Source: Hyphomicrobiales bacterium
GTDB lineage: Bacteria > Pseudomonadota > Alphaproteobacteria > Rhizobiales > Rhodobiaceae
Assembly (NCBI GenBank): GCA_002869065.1
Contig: PKTR01000002.1
Location: forward strand, 248,001 to 312,000
DNA: 64,000 nucleotides
Direction of reading: 5' to 3'
Shown here: positions 26,083 through 35,336 of the stretch, in pieces
Layout: each line of letters starts with the position of its first letter
Position numbering within the stretch: position 1 is the first letter of the stretch
Notes under the pieces: model-generated
The model's database searches: none
Told to the model about the DNA's origin: nothing
The model's input: only the letters and a program-made list of their open reading frames with translations
Made by a program: the position numbers and the translations under genes

Positions 26083-28077
26083 ATGAGCACGACGACGGGA
26101 ACGGGCGGTAACACGCGCGACAAGGCTTGGATCTTCCGGACCTATGCCGGCCATTCGACGGCAGAGGCGTCCAACGCGCTCTACCGCGGCAACCTCGCCA
26201 AGGGCCAGACCGGCCTGTCGGTCGCCTTCGACCTGCCGACGCAGACCGGCTACGACCCGGACCATGCGCTGGCGCGCGGCGAAGTCGGCAAGGTCGGCGT
26301 ACCGGTCAGCCATCTCGGCGACATGCGGGCCCTGTTCGACCAGATCCCGCTCGACAAGATGAACACGTCGATGACGATCAACGCGACGGCGCCATGGCTG
26401 CTCGCGCTCTATGTCGCTGCCGCCGACGCGCAGGGTGCGGACCGGGCGCTGTTGTCGGGCACCACGCAGAACGACATCATCAAGGAATATCTGTCGCGCG
26501 GCACCTATGTGTTCCCGCCGGCGCCGTCGATGCGGCTGACCACGGACGTCATCGCCTGGACCTATCGCGAGACGCCGAAATGGAACCCGATGAATGTCTG
26601 CTCCTACCATCTGCAGGAAGCGGGCGCGACGCCGGTGCAGGAACTTGCCTTTGCGCTGTCGACGGCAATCGCCGTGCTCGACACGGTGAAGTCGTCGGGC
26701 GCCATCCCGCCGGAAGATTTCCCGAAAGCCGCCGGCCGCATCTCGTTCTTCGTCAATGCGGGCATGCGCTTCCTCACCGAAATCAGCAAGATGCGCGCCT
26801 TCGTCGATCTGTGGGACGAGATCTGCCGCGAGCGCTACGGCATCGAGGAAGAGAAGTACCGCCGCTTCCGCTATGGCGTGCAAGTGAACTCGCTCGGCCT
26901 GACCGAGCAGCAGCCGGAAAACAACGTCTACCGTATTCTGATCGAGATGCTCGCCGTGGTGCTGTCGAAGAAGGCGCGCGCCCGCGCCGTACAGCTTCCG
27001 GCCTGGAACGAGGCGCTCGGCCTGCCGCGTCCGTTCGACCAGCAATGGTCTTTGCGCATGCAGCAGATCATGGCCTATGAGACCGACCTCCTGGAATATG
27101 CCGACATCTTCGACGGCAGCCACGCGATCGAGGCCAAGGTCGAGGCGCTGAAGGACGAAGCGCGCGCCGAACTCGCCCGCATCGAGGCGATGGGCGGGGC
27201 GGTCGCCGCGGTCGAGACGAGCTACATGAAGCGGGCGCTGGTCGAATCCAATTCGGCCCGCCTCGCCGCCATCGAAGCAGGCGAGCAGGTCGTCGTCGGC
27301 GTCAACAAGTGGACCGAGACCGAGCCCTCGCCGCTGACCACCGGCGACGGCGCGATCCTGACCGTTTCGGAAGACGTCGAGCGCGACGCCATCGAGCGGC
27401 TGAAGGCCTGGCGCGACGCCCGTGACAGCGCTGCCGTCGACGCCGCGCTGACCGAACTGCGCGCTGCCGCACAGGAAGGCCGCAACATCATGGAACCGTC
27501 GATCGCCTGCGCCAAGGCCGGCGTCACCACCGGCGAGTGGGGCGAGACGCTGCGCGGCGTGTTCGGCGAATACCGGGCGCCGACCGGCGTCGGCAAGGCG
27601 GCCCGCGACGACGCCGACGACCTCGCCGAGGTGCGCGCCTCCGTCGACGCGGTCTCGGAGAAGCTCGGCCGGCGGCTGAAGTTCCTGGTCGGCAAGCCGG
27701 GCCTTGACGGCCATTCGAACGGCGCCGAACAGATCGCCGTGCGCGCCCGCGACTGCGGCATGGAAGTGGTCTACGAGGGCATCCGCCTGACGCCCGCCGA
27801 AATCGTCAACGCCGCGCTCGAGGAAGGCGTTCATGTGGTCGGCCTGTCGATCCTGTCTGGCTCGCATCTGGCGCTGGTGCGCGACGTCATGGAGCGGATG
27901 CGCGCCAACGGCCTCGACGACGTGCCGGTCGTCATCGGCGGCATCATCCCGGCCGACGACGCGGCAACGCTGAAGGCGATGGGGGTCGCGGCGGTCTACA
28001 CGCCGAAGGACTTCCAGCTCACCGACATCATGGCCGACGTGGTGCGCATCGTCGAGCGCCAGGAACAGGCCGCCTGA
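26083..28077 (+). CDS. ecm: Ethylmalonyl-CoA mutase (MeaA-type, coenzyme B12 dependent)
   Basis: Adenosylcobalamin enzyme of 664 residues that isomerises (2R)-ethylmalonyl-CoA to methylsuccinyl-CoA in the ethylmalonyl-CoA pathway. The N-terminal TIM barrel is recognised by GLSVAFDLPTQTGYDPDHA, MNTSMTINATAPW and GTTQNDIIKEYLSRGTYVFP; the C-terminal B12-binding domain by GLDGHSNGAEQIA (D-x-H-x-x-G) and IIPADDAATLKAMGV. The single-chain layout without a separate small subunit is as in MeaA/Ecm. The ATG at 26083 is preferred because AAGGGTGG lies 5 bases upstream; a GTG at 26074 is possible. Distinguishing Ecm from methylmalonyl-CoA mutase rests on overall pattern and nearby ccr. Confidence 0.9.
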   Translation: MSTTTGTGGNTRDKAWIFRTYAGHSTAEASNALYRGNLAKGQTGLSVAFDLPTQTGYDPDHALARGEVGKVGVPVSHLGDMRALFDQIPLDKMNTSMTINATAPWLLALYVAAADAQGADRALLSGTTQNDIIKEYLSRGTYVFPPAPSMRLTTDVIAWTYRETPKWNPMNVCSYHLQEAGATPVQELAFALSTAIAVLDTVKSSGAIPPEDFPKAAGRISFFVNAGMRFLTEISKMRAFVDLWDEICRERYGIEEEKYRRFRYGVQVNSLGLTEQQPENNVYRILIEMLAVVLSKKARARAVQLPAWNEALGLPRPFDQQWSLRMQQIMAYETDLLEYADIFDGSHAIEAKVEALKDEARAELARIEAMGGAVAAVETSYMKRALVESNSARLAAIEAGEQVVVGVNKWTETEPSPLTTGDGAILTVSEDVERDAIERLKAWRDARDSAAVDAALTELRAAAQEGRNIMEPSIACAKAGVTTGEWGETLRGVFGEYRAPTGVGKAARDDADDLAEVRASVDAVSEKLGRRLKFLVGKPGLDGHSNGAEQIAVRARDCGMEVVYEGIRLTPAEIVNAALEEGVHVVGLSILSGSHLALVRDVMERMRANGLDDVPVVIGGIIPADDAATLKAMGVAAVYTPKDFQLTDIMADVVRIVERQEQAA

Positions 28078-28101
28078 CGGGGGCATTCCCGTCCCCTTTG
28101 G

Positions 28102-28248
28102 CGTCATCCTCCGGCTCGACCGGAGGATCGGATGCAACGCGGCACGACCTCTCGCCCCCTTGTGCGAGCGCTAGGCCGGCCGTTAGCGCGTCAATGGCGC
28201 ACGCGCATCGCGCGGACAGCGATCCTCCGGTCGAGCCGGAGGATGACG
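28102..28248 (+). repeat. Three-hairpin intergenic element, copy 1 (147 bp)
   Basis: Both ends are palindromes in inverted orientation: the left end runs CGTCATCCTCCGGCTCGACC then GGAGGATCGG, the right end is AGCGATCCTCC...GGAGGATGACG. A third hairpin, GCGCTA-GGCCGGCCGT-TAGCGC, lies in the middle. Ends are near identical to copies at 63347 and 63651; the interior differs. It sits between ecm and the aldehyde dehydrogenase gene and carries no coding sequence. Confidence 0.9.
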
Positions 28249-28451
28249 CAAGATGCGGGCGCGGCGCCATCCGGCAAGGCGTTCCGTCCGTTTCATGCCG
28301 TCACCAAAGCCAACTCGATTGCAAACCCATCTTGCGCCGCCGGTTCGTTCGTGCTTCCTGATGCTCCGAAAGTCGGACGCGACGGCTGGCCGCATTCGCG
28401 GATTCGCCGCCTCGCCCGACGCTTTGGAACCAAGAAAACGGGTGGAAAGCC

Positions 28452-29891
28452 ATGTTGGAAAAGCGCGAATTCTACATCAACGGCGAGTGGGTCGCCCCGG
28501 CCGCGGCCAATGATTTCACGGTCATCGACCCGTCGAACGAAGAACCCTGCGCGGTGATCTCGCTCGGTGCCGAAGCCGACACCAACGCCGCCGTCGCCGC
28601 CGCCAAGGCCGCGTTCGAGCCGTGGTGGAACACGCCGCGCGAAGAGCGTCTGGCCGCCGTCGAGCGCATTTTCGAGATCTACAACGCCCGTGCCGACGAC
28701 ATGGCCAAGGCGATCAGCCTCGAAATGGGCGCGCCGATCGACATGGCCAGAAACGAACAGGTCGGCGCCGGCTCCTACCACATCAAGAATTTCATCCGCG
28801 CGTTCAAGAATTTCGAATTCGAGCGCATGCTCAGCGAGCGCGCGCCAAATGACCGCATCATCTATGAGCCGGTCGGCGTGTGTGCGCTGATCACGCCGTG
28901 GAACTGGCCGATGAACCAGGTCACGCTGAAGGTGATCCCGGCGCTCCTGACCGGCTGCTCGATGGTGCTGAAGCCGTCGGAAATCGCGCCGCTGTCGTCG
29001 ATGCTGTTCGCCGAGATCGTGCATGAGGCGGGCGTCCCGGCCGGCGTGTTCAACCTCGTCAATGGCGATGGCCTTGGCGTCGGCACGCAGCTTTCCGGCC
29101 ACAAGGACATCGACATGGTGTCGTTCACCGGCTCGACCCGGGCCGGCATCGCGATCTCCAAGAACGCGGCCGAAACGCTGAAGCGGGTGCATCTGGAACT
29201 CGGCGGCAAGGGCGCCAACATCATCTTCGCAGATGCCGACGAAAAGGCGGTGAAGCGCGGCGTGCTGCATTGCTTCAACAACACCGGCCAGTCGTGCAAC
29301 GCGCCGACCCGCATGCTGGTGCAGCGCGAGATCTACGATCAGGCCGTCGAGACGGCCGCCTCGGTCGCGGCCGCCTGCAAGGTCGGTCTCGCCAGCGAGG
29401 AAGGCCGTCACATCGGCCCGGTGGTCAGCGAAGCCCAGTTCAACAAGATCCAGGACCTGATCCAGAAGGGCATAGACGAAGGCGCCCGTCTGGTCGCCGG
29501 CGGTCTTGGCCGTCCGGAAGGCTTCAATCGCGGCTACTTCACCCGCCCGACCGTGTTCGCCGACGTCAACAACGACATGACGATCGCGCGCGAGGAAATC
29601 TTCGGCCCGGTGCTGTCGATCATCCCGTTCGAGACCGAAGAGGAAGCGATCGCGATCTCCAACGATACGCCGTATGGCCTGACCAACTATCTGCAGAGCA
29701 CCGATCCGGCGCGCTGCAATCGGGTCGCGCGCAAGCTGCGCTCCGGCATGGTCGAGATGAACGGCAAGTCGCGTTCGGCCGGCGCGCCGTTCGGCGGCAT
29801 GAAGGCATCTGGCAACGGCCGTGAAGGCGGCGTGTGGGGCATCGAGGACTTCCTCGAGGTCAAGGCCGTCGGCGGCTGGGCCGACGAATAA
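28452..29891 (+). CDS. Aldehyde dehydrogenase (NAD(P)-dependent)
   Basis: Cytoplasmic dehydrogenase of 479 residues that oxidises an aldehyde to the acid. ALDH-superfamily landmarks are all present: PWNWPMNQVTLKVIPAL, KPSEIAPLSS, FTGSTRAGIAISKNAAE (Rossmann fold), HLELGGKGANIIF with the general base Glu, and NNTGQSCNAPTRML with the catalytic Cys. EEIFGPVLSIIPF lies near the end. Substrate cannot be read from sequence. A GGAAAG ribosome site precedes the ATG and a strong terminator follows, so it is a single-gene unit behind the repeat element. Confidence 0.93.
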   Translation: MLEKREFYINGEWVAPAAANDFTVIDPSNEEPCAVISLGAEADTNAAVAAAKAAFEPWWNTPREERLAAVERIFEIYNARADDMAKAISLEMGAPIDMARNEQVGAGSYHIKNFIRAFKNFEFERMLSERAPNDRIIYEPVGVCALITPWNWPMNQVTLKVIPALLTGCSMVLKPSEIAPLSSMLFAEIVHEAGVPAGVFNLVNGDGLGVGTQLSGHKDIDMVSFTGSTRAGIAISKNAAETLKRVHLELGGKGANIIFADADEKAVKRGVLHCFNNTGQSCNAPTRMLVQREIYDQAVETAASVAAACKVGLASEEGRHIGPVVSEAQFNKIQDLIQKGIDEGARLVAGGLGRPEGFNRGYFTRPTVFADVNNDMTIAREEIFGPVLSIIPFETEEEAIAISNDTPYGLTNYLQSTDPARCNRVARKLRSGMVEMNGKSRSAGAPFGGMKASGNGREGGVWGIEDFLEVKAVGGWADE

Positions 29892-29916
29892 GCCAGATCA
29901 CGCTTTTGAACAGAAC

Positions 29917-29949
29917 AAACCCCGCCGGGTCATCCCGGCGGGGTTTTTG
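29917..29949 (+). terminator. Rho-independent terminator of the aldehyde dehydrogenase gene
   Basis: Perfect 13-bp stem AAACCCCGCCGGG / CCCGGCGGGGTTT around TCAT, followed by further T residues; it begins 26 bases after the stop codon. Confidence 0.93.
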
Positions 29950-30043
29950 TTTGCGCGCCGGCAGATTTACTGCGGAGCGCCACGCTCAGGAAATGCGGCG
30001 GCGTTTGGAGCGCACGCGTCCAGCTTGGTGCCCCTAGCTTGTG

Positions 30044-30316
30044 TTATTGTCTGATCGAACTGACACACTGAATCTGGATATTCTGAGTGACCTGGCTCGC
30101 GTTCTCAATGACTTCCACGGTCCCTGCCCGCGCCACGTTCCCGCGGTAGCCGCCACCATTCTCATTGTCCAACCAGATGAAGTCGACGCCGACTTGAGGC
30201 AAGATGAAGCTTCCCGACGCTGTCTGGAAATTGGCCGTTGCCAGCACTGGTCCCGACGGATTGCCTCCTTCGAAGAAGGCAATGTTCACCACTGTGGCGA
30301 GCTGTTTCGTGCTCAT
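30044..30316 (-). CDS. Small hypothetical protein
   Basis: Protein of 90 residues with a strong ribosome site (GGGGAGGGAATTCT) before the ATG at 30314-30316; the longer in-frame reading to 30454 overlaps the DUF4424 stop and is rejected. No signal or membrane segment. It is rich in beta-forming residues (QLATVVNIAFFEGGNPSG, FILPQVGVDFIWLDNENGGG, QNIQIQCVSSIRQ) with Asn and Gln unusually frequent for this genome. No family recognised. It stands alone between convergent and tandem neighbours, with AT-richer DNA around it. Confidence 0.65.
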   Translation of the reverse strand: MSTKQLATVVNIAFFEGGNPSGPVLATANFQTASGSFILPQVGVDFIWLDNENGGGYRGNVARAGTVEVIENASQVTQNIQIQCVSSIRQ

Positions 30317-30450
30317 AGAATTCCCTCCCCAATAGTTCTTGGCGCCACAACTATTGGAGATATTTACGCGCGATACAACCTTTTGAGCGAACACCTGACC
30401 CCGGCTAGGAAAATCGAGGCGGCAAAACCCTCTTTGGTCTCGCCGGCCGG

Positions 30451-31473
30451 TCAATTCTCAAGCTTGTGGGCGTCGAGGAACAGAACCTTGAGATTGCGCC
30501 AGGGACGGAAGCTGTCGGCCTGCATTTCGAGCCGCGTCGGCGAGCGGCGCTGCAGCCCGTCGAGGCAGAAGAACGCGAAGTCGCTCGGCTTGTCGGCTTC
30601 GACCACGAGGTGGAACTTGCGGATCGGGCCCGACCAGTTGTCGCCTGTCTTCAGGATATATTCGAGTTCCTGGCCGAAATAGGTGTACTCGCCGGGCTTG
30701 CCCTCGGCACCGATCCGCTTGTCGATGTCGGCCATCATGGCATCATCGATGCAATAGGTCTTGCGGGCGGCCGCAACGGTTTCGGGCTCGTTGACCAACA
30801 GGCCGACCGGCGGCGACAACGTGGTGCCGACGACCGGGCGGTAGCTGTGCTCGATGATGACTTCCTGGCCGGCCGGGAAAGTCTGCAGCCAGTAGAAGGT
30901 CGTGAACAGCTTCCAGCCCGGCTGGGTGCCGCCAAAGGCCTTCGACAGCAGGCCGAGCGAGGTGAGTTCGGCCCGTTTCGCCTCGTCGAGGGCACCGATT
31001 GCGGCGCGGGTCCTGGCCAGATATGGCGTGATCGGAACGCCGAGATCGACCAGCATCTCCGTGCGGTCGATGCCGAGCGCCCGCGCGCGCTGCTCGACCT
31101 GCATCTTGACCGGCTCGCCATCGACCAGCGTCTTCATGCCGACGAAATCGACCGGATCGTCCTTCACCGGCAGGATGACGGTGTTGAAATCGTCGACCGC
31201 GCCGATGCCGGGCAGCGGAAAGGCGACGAGGGTTTTCACGTCGTCCCTGGAGACATTGCGGAAGACATAGCGCACGGTCACGAGCCCCGGTGTCAGGGTC
31301 AGGCTCTCCGCCTCCATCACCACATCCGGCTGGCTGATGAACCGTAACCCGCCGGCGCCGAGCGTCGCCGAGGAGTCATTCGCACCGGCCGGCATCGCGC
31401 AGCCAAGCAGGATCGCCGAGCACAGCACCGCCAGGCGGGCACGCAAGGACATCGATGTCGGGATCAGACGCAT
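30451..31473 (-). CDS. DUF4424 domain-containing secreted protein
   Basis: Exported protein of 340 residues from the ATG at 31473, which has GGAG 8 bases upstream; the ATG 15 bases further up is the alternative. The signal peptide ends CAMPAGA/ND, and the mature start NDSSATLGAGGLRFISQPDV, followed by MEAESLTLTPGLVTVRYVFRN, matches the DUF4424 pattern. Two cysteines (TYCIDD and FFCLDG) may form a disulfide. Periplasmic role unknown. The gene lies 53 bases after the AsmA stop and probably shares its transcript. Confidence 0.85.
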   Translation of the reverse strand: MRLIPTSMSLRARLAVLCSAILLGCAMPAGANDSSATLGAGGLRFISQPDVVMEAESLTLTPGLVTVRYVFRNVSRDDVKTLVAFPLPGIGAVDDFNTVILPVKDDPVDFVGMKTLVDGEPVKMQVEQRARALGIDRTEMLVDLGVPITPYLARTRAAIGALDEAKRAELTSLGLLSKAFGGTQPGWKLFTTFYWLQTFPAGQEVIIEHSYRPVVGTTLSPPVGLLVNEPETVAAARKTYCIDDAMMADIDKRIGAEGKPGEYTYFGQELEYILKTGDNWSGPIRKFHLVVEADKPSDFAFFCLDGLQRRSPTRLEMQADSFRPWRNLKVLFLDAHKLEN

Positions 31474-31526
31474 ATCGGCATACTCCATACTTCTGGCCGG
31501 TTCGCGAGGGCTGACGTATTGGCGGA

Positions 31527-34500
31527 TTAGTTGGACAGCAATCCGTCGAGCAGGCTGTTACCCGACGGCTGCTGATTTTTCTTCTTGTTGTTTTTCTTGT
31601 TGTTGCCCTTGCCGTTCTTGCCGCCGGCTTTCTGCTTCTGGTTGCCGCCGAGGCCGAGGCTGTCGGTAAGCTGTCCAAGGCCGCCGCCCTTCTTGCCACC
31701 GCCGAGCAGGTCACCGACAGCGCCGGCGCCACCCTTGCCGTCGAGCAGTTTCTCGACAGTGTCGCCGGCATCGCCATCAAGCAATCCGCCGCCGAGGCTC
31801 TTCAGCTTGGAAAAAGCCGCCTGCGGATTGCTCAAGATGCCCTCGATATCGGGATAGATTTTCGGATTGGCCCACGGTCCCTCGATGATGATCGGCACGC
31901 CGAGCCCGACCATCTTGCCGTCGTTCTTGTTCTTTTTCTTCTTGCCCGCCTTCTGGCCTTCGAGACTCGGCACGACCTTCGGGTCGACCTTCCATTTCAG
32001 GCGCTGTTTGGGCATGTCGATGGTACCGTCGCCGCCAACTCGAACGAGCGGGCCGACCATGCGGAACTTCTTGCCGCTGGCGATGCCGTCCTTGATGTCG
32101 AAGGCCACGACAAAGCTGCTGAAGTCGGTCTTCGCCGATTTGTTCTCCTGCCAGCCGAGCAACACGTCGGCGGAGAGACCGCGCATCATCTGAGCGATGT
32201 TGATGCCGCGCACCGCGCCATCGCGGAAATCCATGCGCGCATTGCCATCGAGCGCATTGACGAAATCGTACTGGCTGGCGCCGGCTGTCGTCAGGGAGAC
32301 GGAGAGATTGCCGCTGCCTTCCAGCCATTCGAAATCGGCGGCGTCGCGCAGGAACGGATAGGCCGAGAGCTTGTCGAGGTCGAACTTCGCGTTGACCGCC
32401 GCGGCCTTACCCGATCCGTCGAGGGTCAGCTTGCCGGTGCCGGTGCCCTTGTAGAGGCTCAGCTTTTCGAGGTTGGCGGTGAGCGTGCCGGCGGCCAGTT
32501 TCACCGACAGCTTCGAGGGGCCGATCTTGATCTCATCCCAGCGGATGCCCTTGGTCGACAGGGTCAGATCGGCGTCGGCGGCACGCAGGCCGGAGAAGTC
32601 GATCTTCTCGCGGCTCCAGCCTCGTTTCGCGGCCCCGCCGCCACCCGAGCCCTTGCCGGATTTGCCGAGATAGGGATCGAGGGTGAGAACGTCGAGGGCG
32701 AGTTTCGCGGTCAGCGACGGCCGCTTGTCGCCGAACACCAGCTTGCCCGAGCCCTTGCCCGAGGTGTCGTCGAGCGACAGCGTCGCATTGGAAAAAGCAA
32801 CCGCGCGCTTCGTCAGCTTCAGATTGCCCGAGAAGCTGAATTTCTCGAGCCCCTTGCCCGGCGGCAGCGGATTGCCGAGCCAGGCGGCCAGCTTGCGCAC
32901 CGACGGCGTCGACAGCTTGACAGCACCGTTGACCCGTCCGCCGGCAGACGCCTTGCCCTCAAAGCCGACCGACAGCCGGTTCGATGACACGCTCGCCGAA
33001 ACCGGGCTCGGATTGCCGGCGGCAAGGGCTGCGGGCGAAGCATCGGCAGCGATGCGGAACCGCTCGCCCCGCCAGTTCAGGGCACCGGTCACGTCGACCG
33101 GTTTACCGAGGCCGGCAATGGTCGCGTCCATGGTGATGCCGTCGATCCTGTTCGCCTTCTTGTCGCCGCCGAAGGCATCGGCGAGGTCGAGGCCGCCGAC
33201 GCTGCCGTCCCTGAGGCTTGCCTTGCCGGCGAGCACCAGCGCGTCGCTGACGGCAACCGAGGTGGCGCCCTCGGTCTTGAAGGTCAGATCCGAGCCGATC
33301 TCGCCGGTGATCGGCCGTTGTTCACCGGCGAGCGCGGCAATGGCCTTCAGCGACAGGCCGCTCGAGCGCAGCCGCCCGGCAAAGGCAGGAACCTTGCCGC
33401 TGCCATCCGCCGTCAGTGCCATCGCCACCCGGCCACCAAGCACCGCGGCTTCGTTGACGAGCAGGTCGAGGCGACCGTTCTTCAGCTTGATATCGGTGGC
33501 GACCTTGCCGAGATTGACGTCGCTGCCCGTCATCGCGCCGATCTCGATCGCCAGATCCGCGTCGGCGGCCTTCAGCGGCGAAAGGTCGATGGCGACGTCG
33601 GGCGGTCCCTCGGCCGCCGTCTTTTCCTTCTCCTTGCGCGCGGCCTCGCGCTTGCCGCGATAGCGCTCGAAGTCGATCCGGTCGAGCGCGAGCTTGCCGG
33701 AGAGCGCCGGGCGCGGTCCATCGAGCGCGACGGCAAGGCGGCCGGTCAGCGTGCTGTCGTCGAAGCCGAGTTTCAGGTCGTCGACCGCCGCACCCTGCGG
33801 CCGATAGGAAAGCCTGGCGGCAAGCGAGACATCCTCGAAGCCCTTCAGGCCGGCGACCTTCTGGCCCATCTGCTTCAGCAGCTTTCTGATGGCGGGTGCC
33901 GATGCCTCGATGGTTCCGGCAAAGGCGAGCGCCGGCTGCTGGCGCAACGTGCCTTCAAGGGTCGCCTCATTGCCGGCCGCGGACAGCGACAGCGAGAGAT
34001 CGCTTTCGCCGCCATCGGCCAGCGCCAGCGGCGCGGCGACGTTCGATTCGAACGCCACGGTCAGATCGTTCCAGACGACCTTGCCCTCGACGTCGAGCGC
34101 GGAATTGAGCGAGGGCATGCTCACCGTGATGTTGATGTTCTTGACCGAGACCAGCTGACCGCTGCGCTGGTCGTCCCACACGGCAAGGCCGTCGCGGATG
34201 CGCAGCTTGCCGAAGCGTAGGCGGCGGAGCGTGCTGTTGGCGGCAAGGCTTTGAACGGCGGAGCCACCCGCCGCGTCGTCGGCGGTGTCCTGCGGAGCAG
34301 CGGATTGCAGCGTGGCGCGAGGCGCCCAGGAGGTGCGGCCGGTCTTGTCGACCTCGAGGAAAATGTTGGGTTCGATCAGGGTGACGCCGGTGACGCGCAC
34401 CTTGCCCGATAGAAGCGGCAACAGCCCGAGACCGAAGCGGACCTCGCGCGCGCTCGCGAACTCGATGCCGTCGGCGCCGGCGGCTCCCGAAAGGCCGATA

Positions 34501-34700
34501 TCCTGCGCCGACATCTTGAGGAAAGGCAGCGCGGAAATGCTGATCGGCCCGTCGATGCGCAGGCGCCAGCCGGCGGTTTCCTCGATCTGGGAAATGATCT
34601 GCTTCTTGACCGTCTGCTCGGACACGAAGAACGGCACGGCCAGAACGGCTGCCAGCAGCAGGACTATGATCGCGCCAAGGGCAACGAACAGCCGTTTCAT
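31527..34700 (-). CDS. AsmA family protein
   Basis: Inner-membrane-anchored periplasmic protein of 1057 residues. An N-terminal transmembrane helix (MKRLFVALGAIIVLLLAAVL) is followed by the AsmA start (RLRIDGPISISALPFLKMSA) and long beta-rich repeats typical of bridge-like proteins implicated in phospholipid transport to the outer membrane. The DUF-like C-terminal AsmA_2 region (GAVRGINIAQMMRGL and KFRMVGPLVRVGGDG) is present, then a low-complexity Gly/Lys/Asn tail (about residues 990-1040). AGGAGA precedes the ATG. It is divergent from the acetyltransferase gene. Confidence 0.92.
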   Translation of the reverse strand: MKRLFVALGAIIVLLLAAVLAVPFFVSEQTVKKQIISQIEETAGWRLRIDGPISISALPFLKMSAQDIGLSGAAGADGIEFASAREVRFGLGLLPLLSGKVRVTGVTLIEPNIFLEVDKTGRTSWAPRATLQSAAPQDTADDAAGGSAVQSLAANSTLRRLRFGKLRIRDGLAVWDDQRSGQLVSVKNINITVSMPSLNSALDVEGKVVWNDLTVAFESNVAAPLALADGGESDLSLSLSAAGNEATLEGTLRQQPALAFAGTIEASAPAIRKLLKQMGQKVAGLKGFEDVSLAARLSYRPQGAAVDDLKLGFDDSTLTGRLAVALDGPRPALSGKLALDRIDFERYRGKREAARKEKEKTAAEGPPDVAIDLSPLKAADADLAIEIGAMTGSDVNLGKVATDIKLKNGRLDLLVNEAAVLGGRVAMALTADGSGKVPAFAGRLRSSGLSLKAIAALAGEQRPITGEIGSDLTFKTEGATSVAVSDALVLAGKASLRDGSVGGLDLADAFGGDKKANRIDGITMDATIAGLGKPVDVTGALNWRGERFRIAADASPAALAAGNPSPVSASVSSNRLSVGFEGKASAGGRVNGAVKLSTPSVRKLAAWLGNPLPPGKGLEKFSFSGNLKLTKRAVAFSNATLSLDDTSGKGSGKLVFGDKRPSLTAKLALDVLTLDPYLGKSGKGSGGGGAAKRGWSREKIDFSGLRAADADLTLSTKGIRWDEIKIGPSKLSVKLAAGTLTANLEKLSLYKGTGTGKLTLDGSGKAAAVNAKFDLDKLSAYPFLRDAADFEWLEGSGNLSVSLTTAGASQYDFVNALDGNARMDFRDGAVRGINIAQMMRGLSADVLLGWQENKSAKTDFSSFVVAFDIKDGIASGKKFRMVGPLVRVGGDGTIDMPKQRLKWKVDPKVVPSLEGQKAGKKKKNKNDGKMVGLGVPIIIEGPWANPKIYPDIEGILSNPQAAFSKLKSLGGGLLDGDAGDTVEKLLDGKGGAGAVGDLLGGGKKGGGLGQLTDSLGLGGNQKQKAGGKNGKGNNKKNNKKKNQQPSGNSLLDGLLSN

Positions 34701-34838
34701 GGGCGTCGTCTCCTGTATTCCGAATCAGTGCAAAGTGTAGAGGAAAGCCGGCCGCGATTCTCGCGGGAGCCTGCGACAAAGCCGGCTTTCGTCGCGTTTC
34801 GCTCGTCAACAATCCGTCAGCAGACCGGAAAGCCCGCC

Positions 34839-35303
34839 ATGACGACCTCAAGACCGGCCGATCCGGCCGCAAGCGCCACTCTGACCATCGCTCCGGCCAC
34901 GACCGATCAGCGCGACGCCATCGTCGCGCTGTGGCTGAGTTGCGGACTGATGATGCCGTACAATGACGGCGGCGCCGACTTCGATTTCGCGGCGGCCAAA
35001 CCGGGCTCCGATGTGCTGGCGGGCACGCTTGACGACACGGTCGTTGCCTCGGTCATGGTCGGTCATGACGGCCACCGCGGCTGGCTCTATTACGTCGCCG
35101 TCGACGATGCCTGGCGCGGACGCGGGTTCGGGCGGCAGATGATCGAGGCCGGTGAGGCCTGGCTGGAGGAGCGCTGCGTGGTCAAGGCGATGCTTCTGGT
35201 GCGCCCGACCAACACCGCCGTCATTTCCTGTTACGAGCATCTCGGCTACGAAACGGCACCGCGCACGGTGCTGCAGAAATGGCTGCGGCCGCCCGAAGAA
35301 TAG
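34839..35303 (+). CDS. GNAT family N-acetyltransferase (YpeA-like)
   Basis: Acetyltransferase of 154 residues from the ATG at 34839; the in-frame extension upstream lacks conserved character. The acetyl-CoA-binding segment is WRGRGFGRQMIEAGEAWL (R/Q-x-x-G-x-G/A motif), preceded by the YYVAVDDA strand and followed by LVRPTNTAVISCYEHLGYE, which resembles YpeA proteins. The acceptor substrate is unknown. Divergent from asmA and convergent with the transglycosylase gene. Confidence 0.87.
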   Translation: MTTSRPADPAASATLTIAPATTDQRDAIVALWLSCGLMMPYNDGGADFDFAAAKPGSDVLAGTLDDTVVASVMVGHDGHRGWLYYVAVDDAWRGRGFGRQMIEAGEAWLEERCVVKAMLLVRPTNTAVISCYEHLGYETAPRTVLQKWLRPPEE

Positions 35304-35336
35304 ACGGCTGCCCCCTCTCCCAACCTGCAAACCATG

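Noticed and set aside
26068-28137. Long antisense frame (689 codons) opposite ethylmalonyl-CoA mutase
   Set aside because: It is the complement of a clear B12 enzyme; composition is His/Arg/Asp-rich and without domain motifs, a known artefact of high-GC coding DNA.
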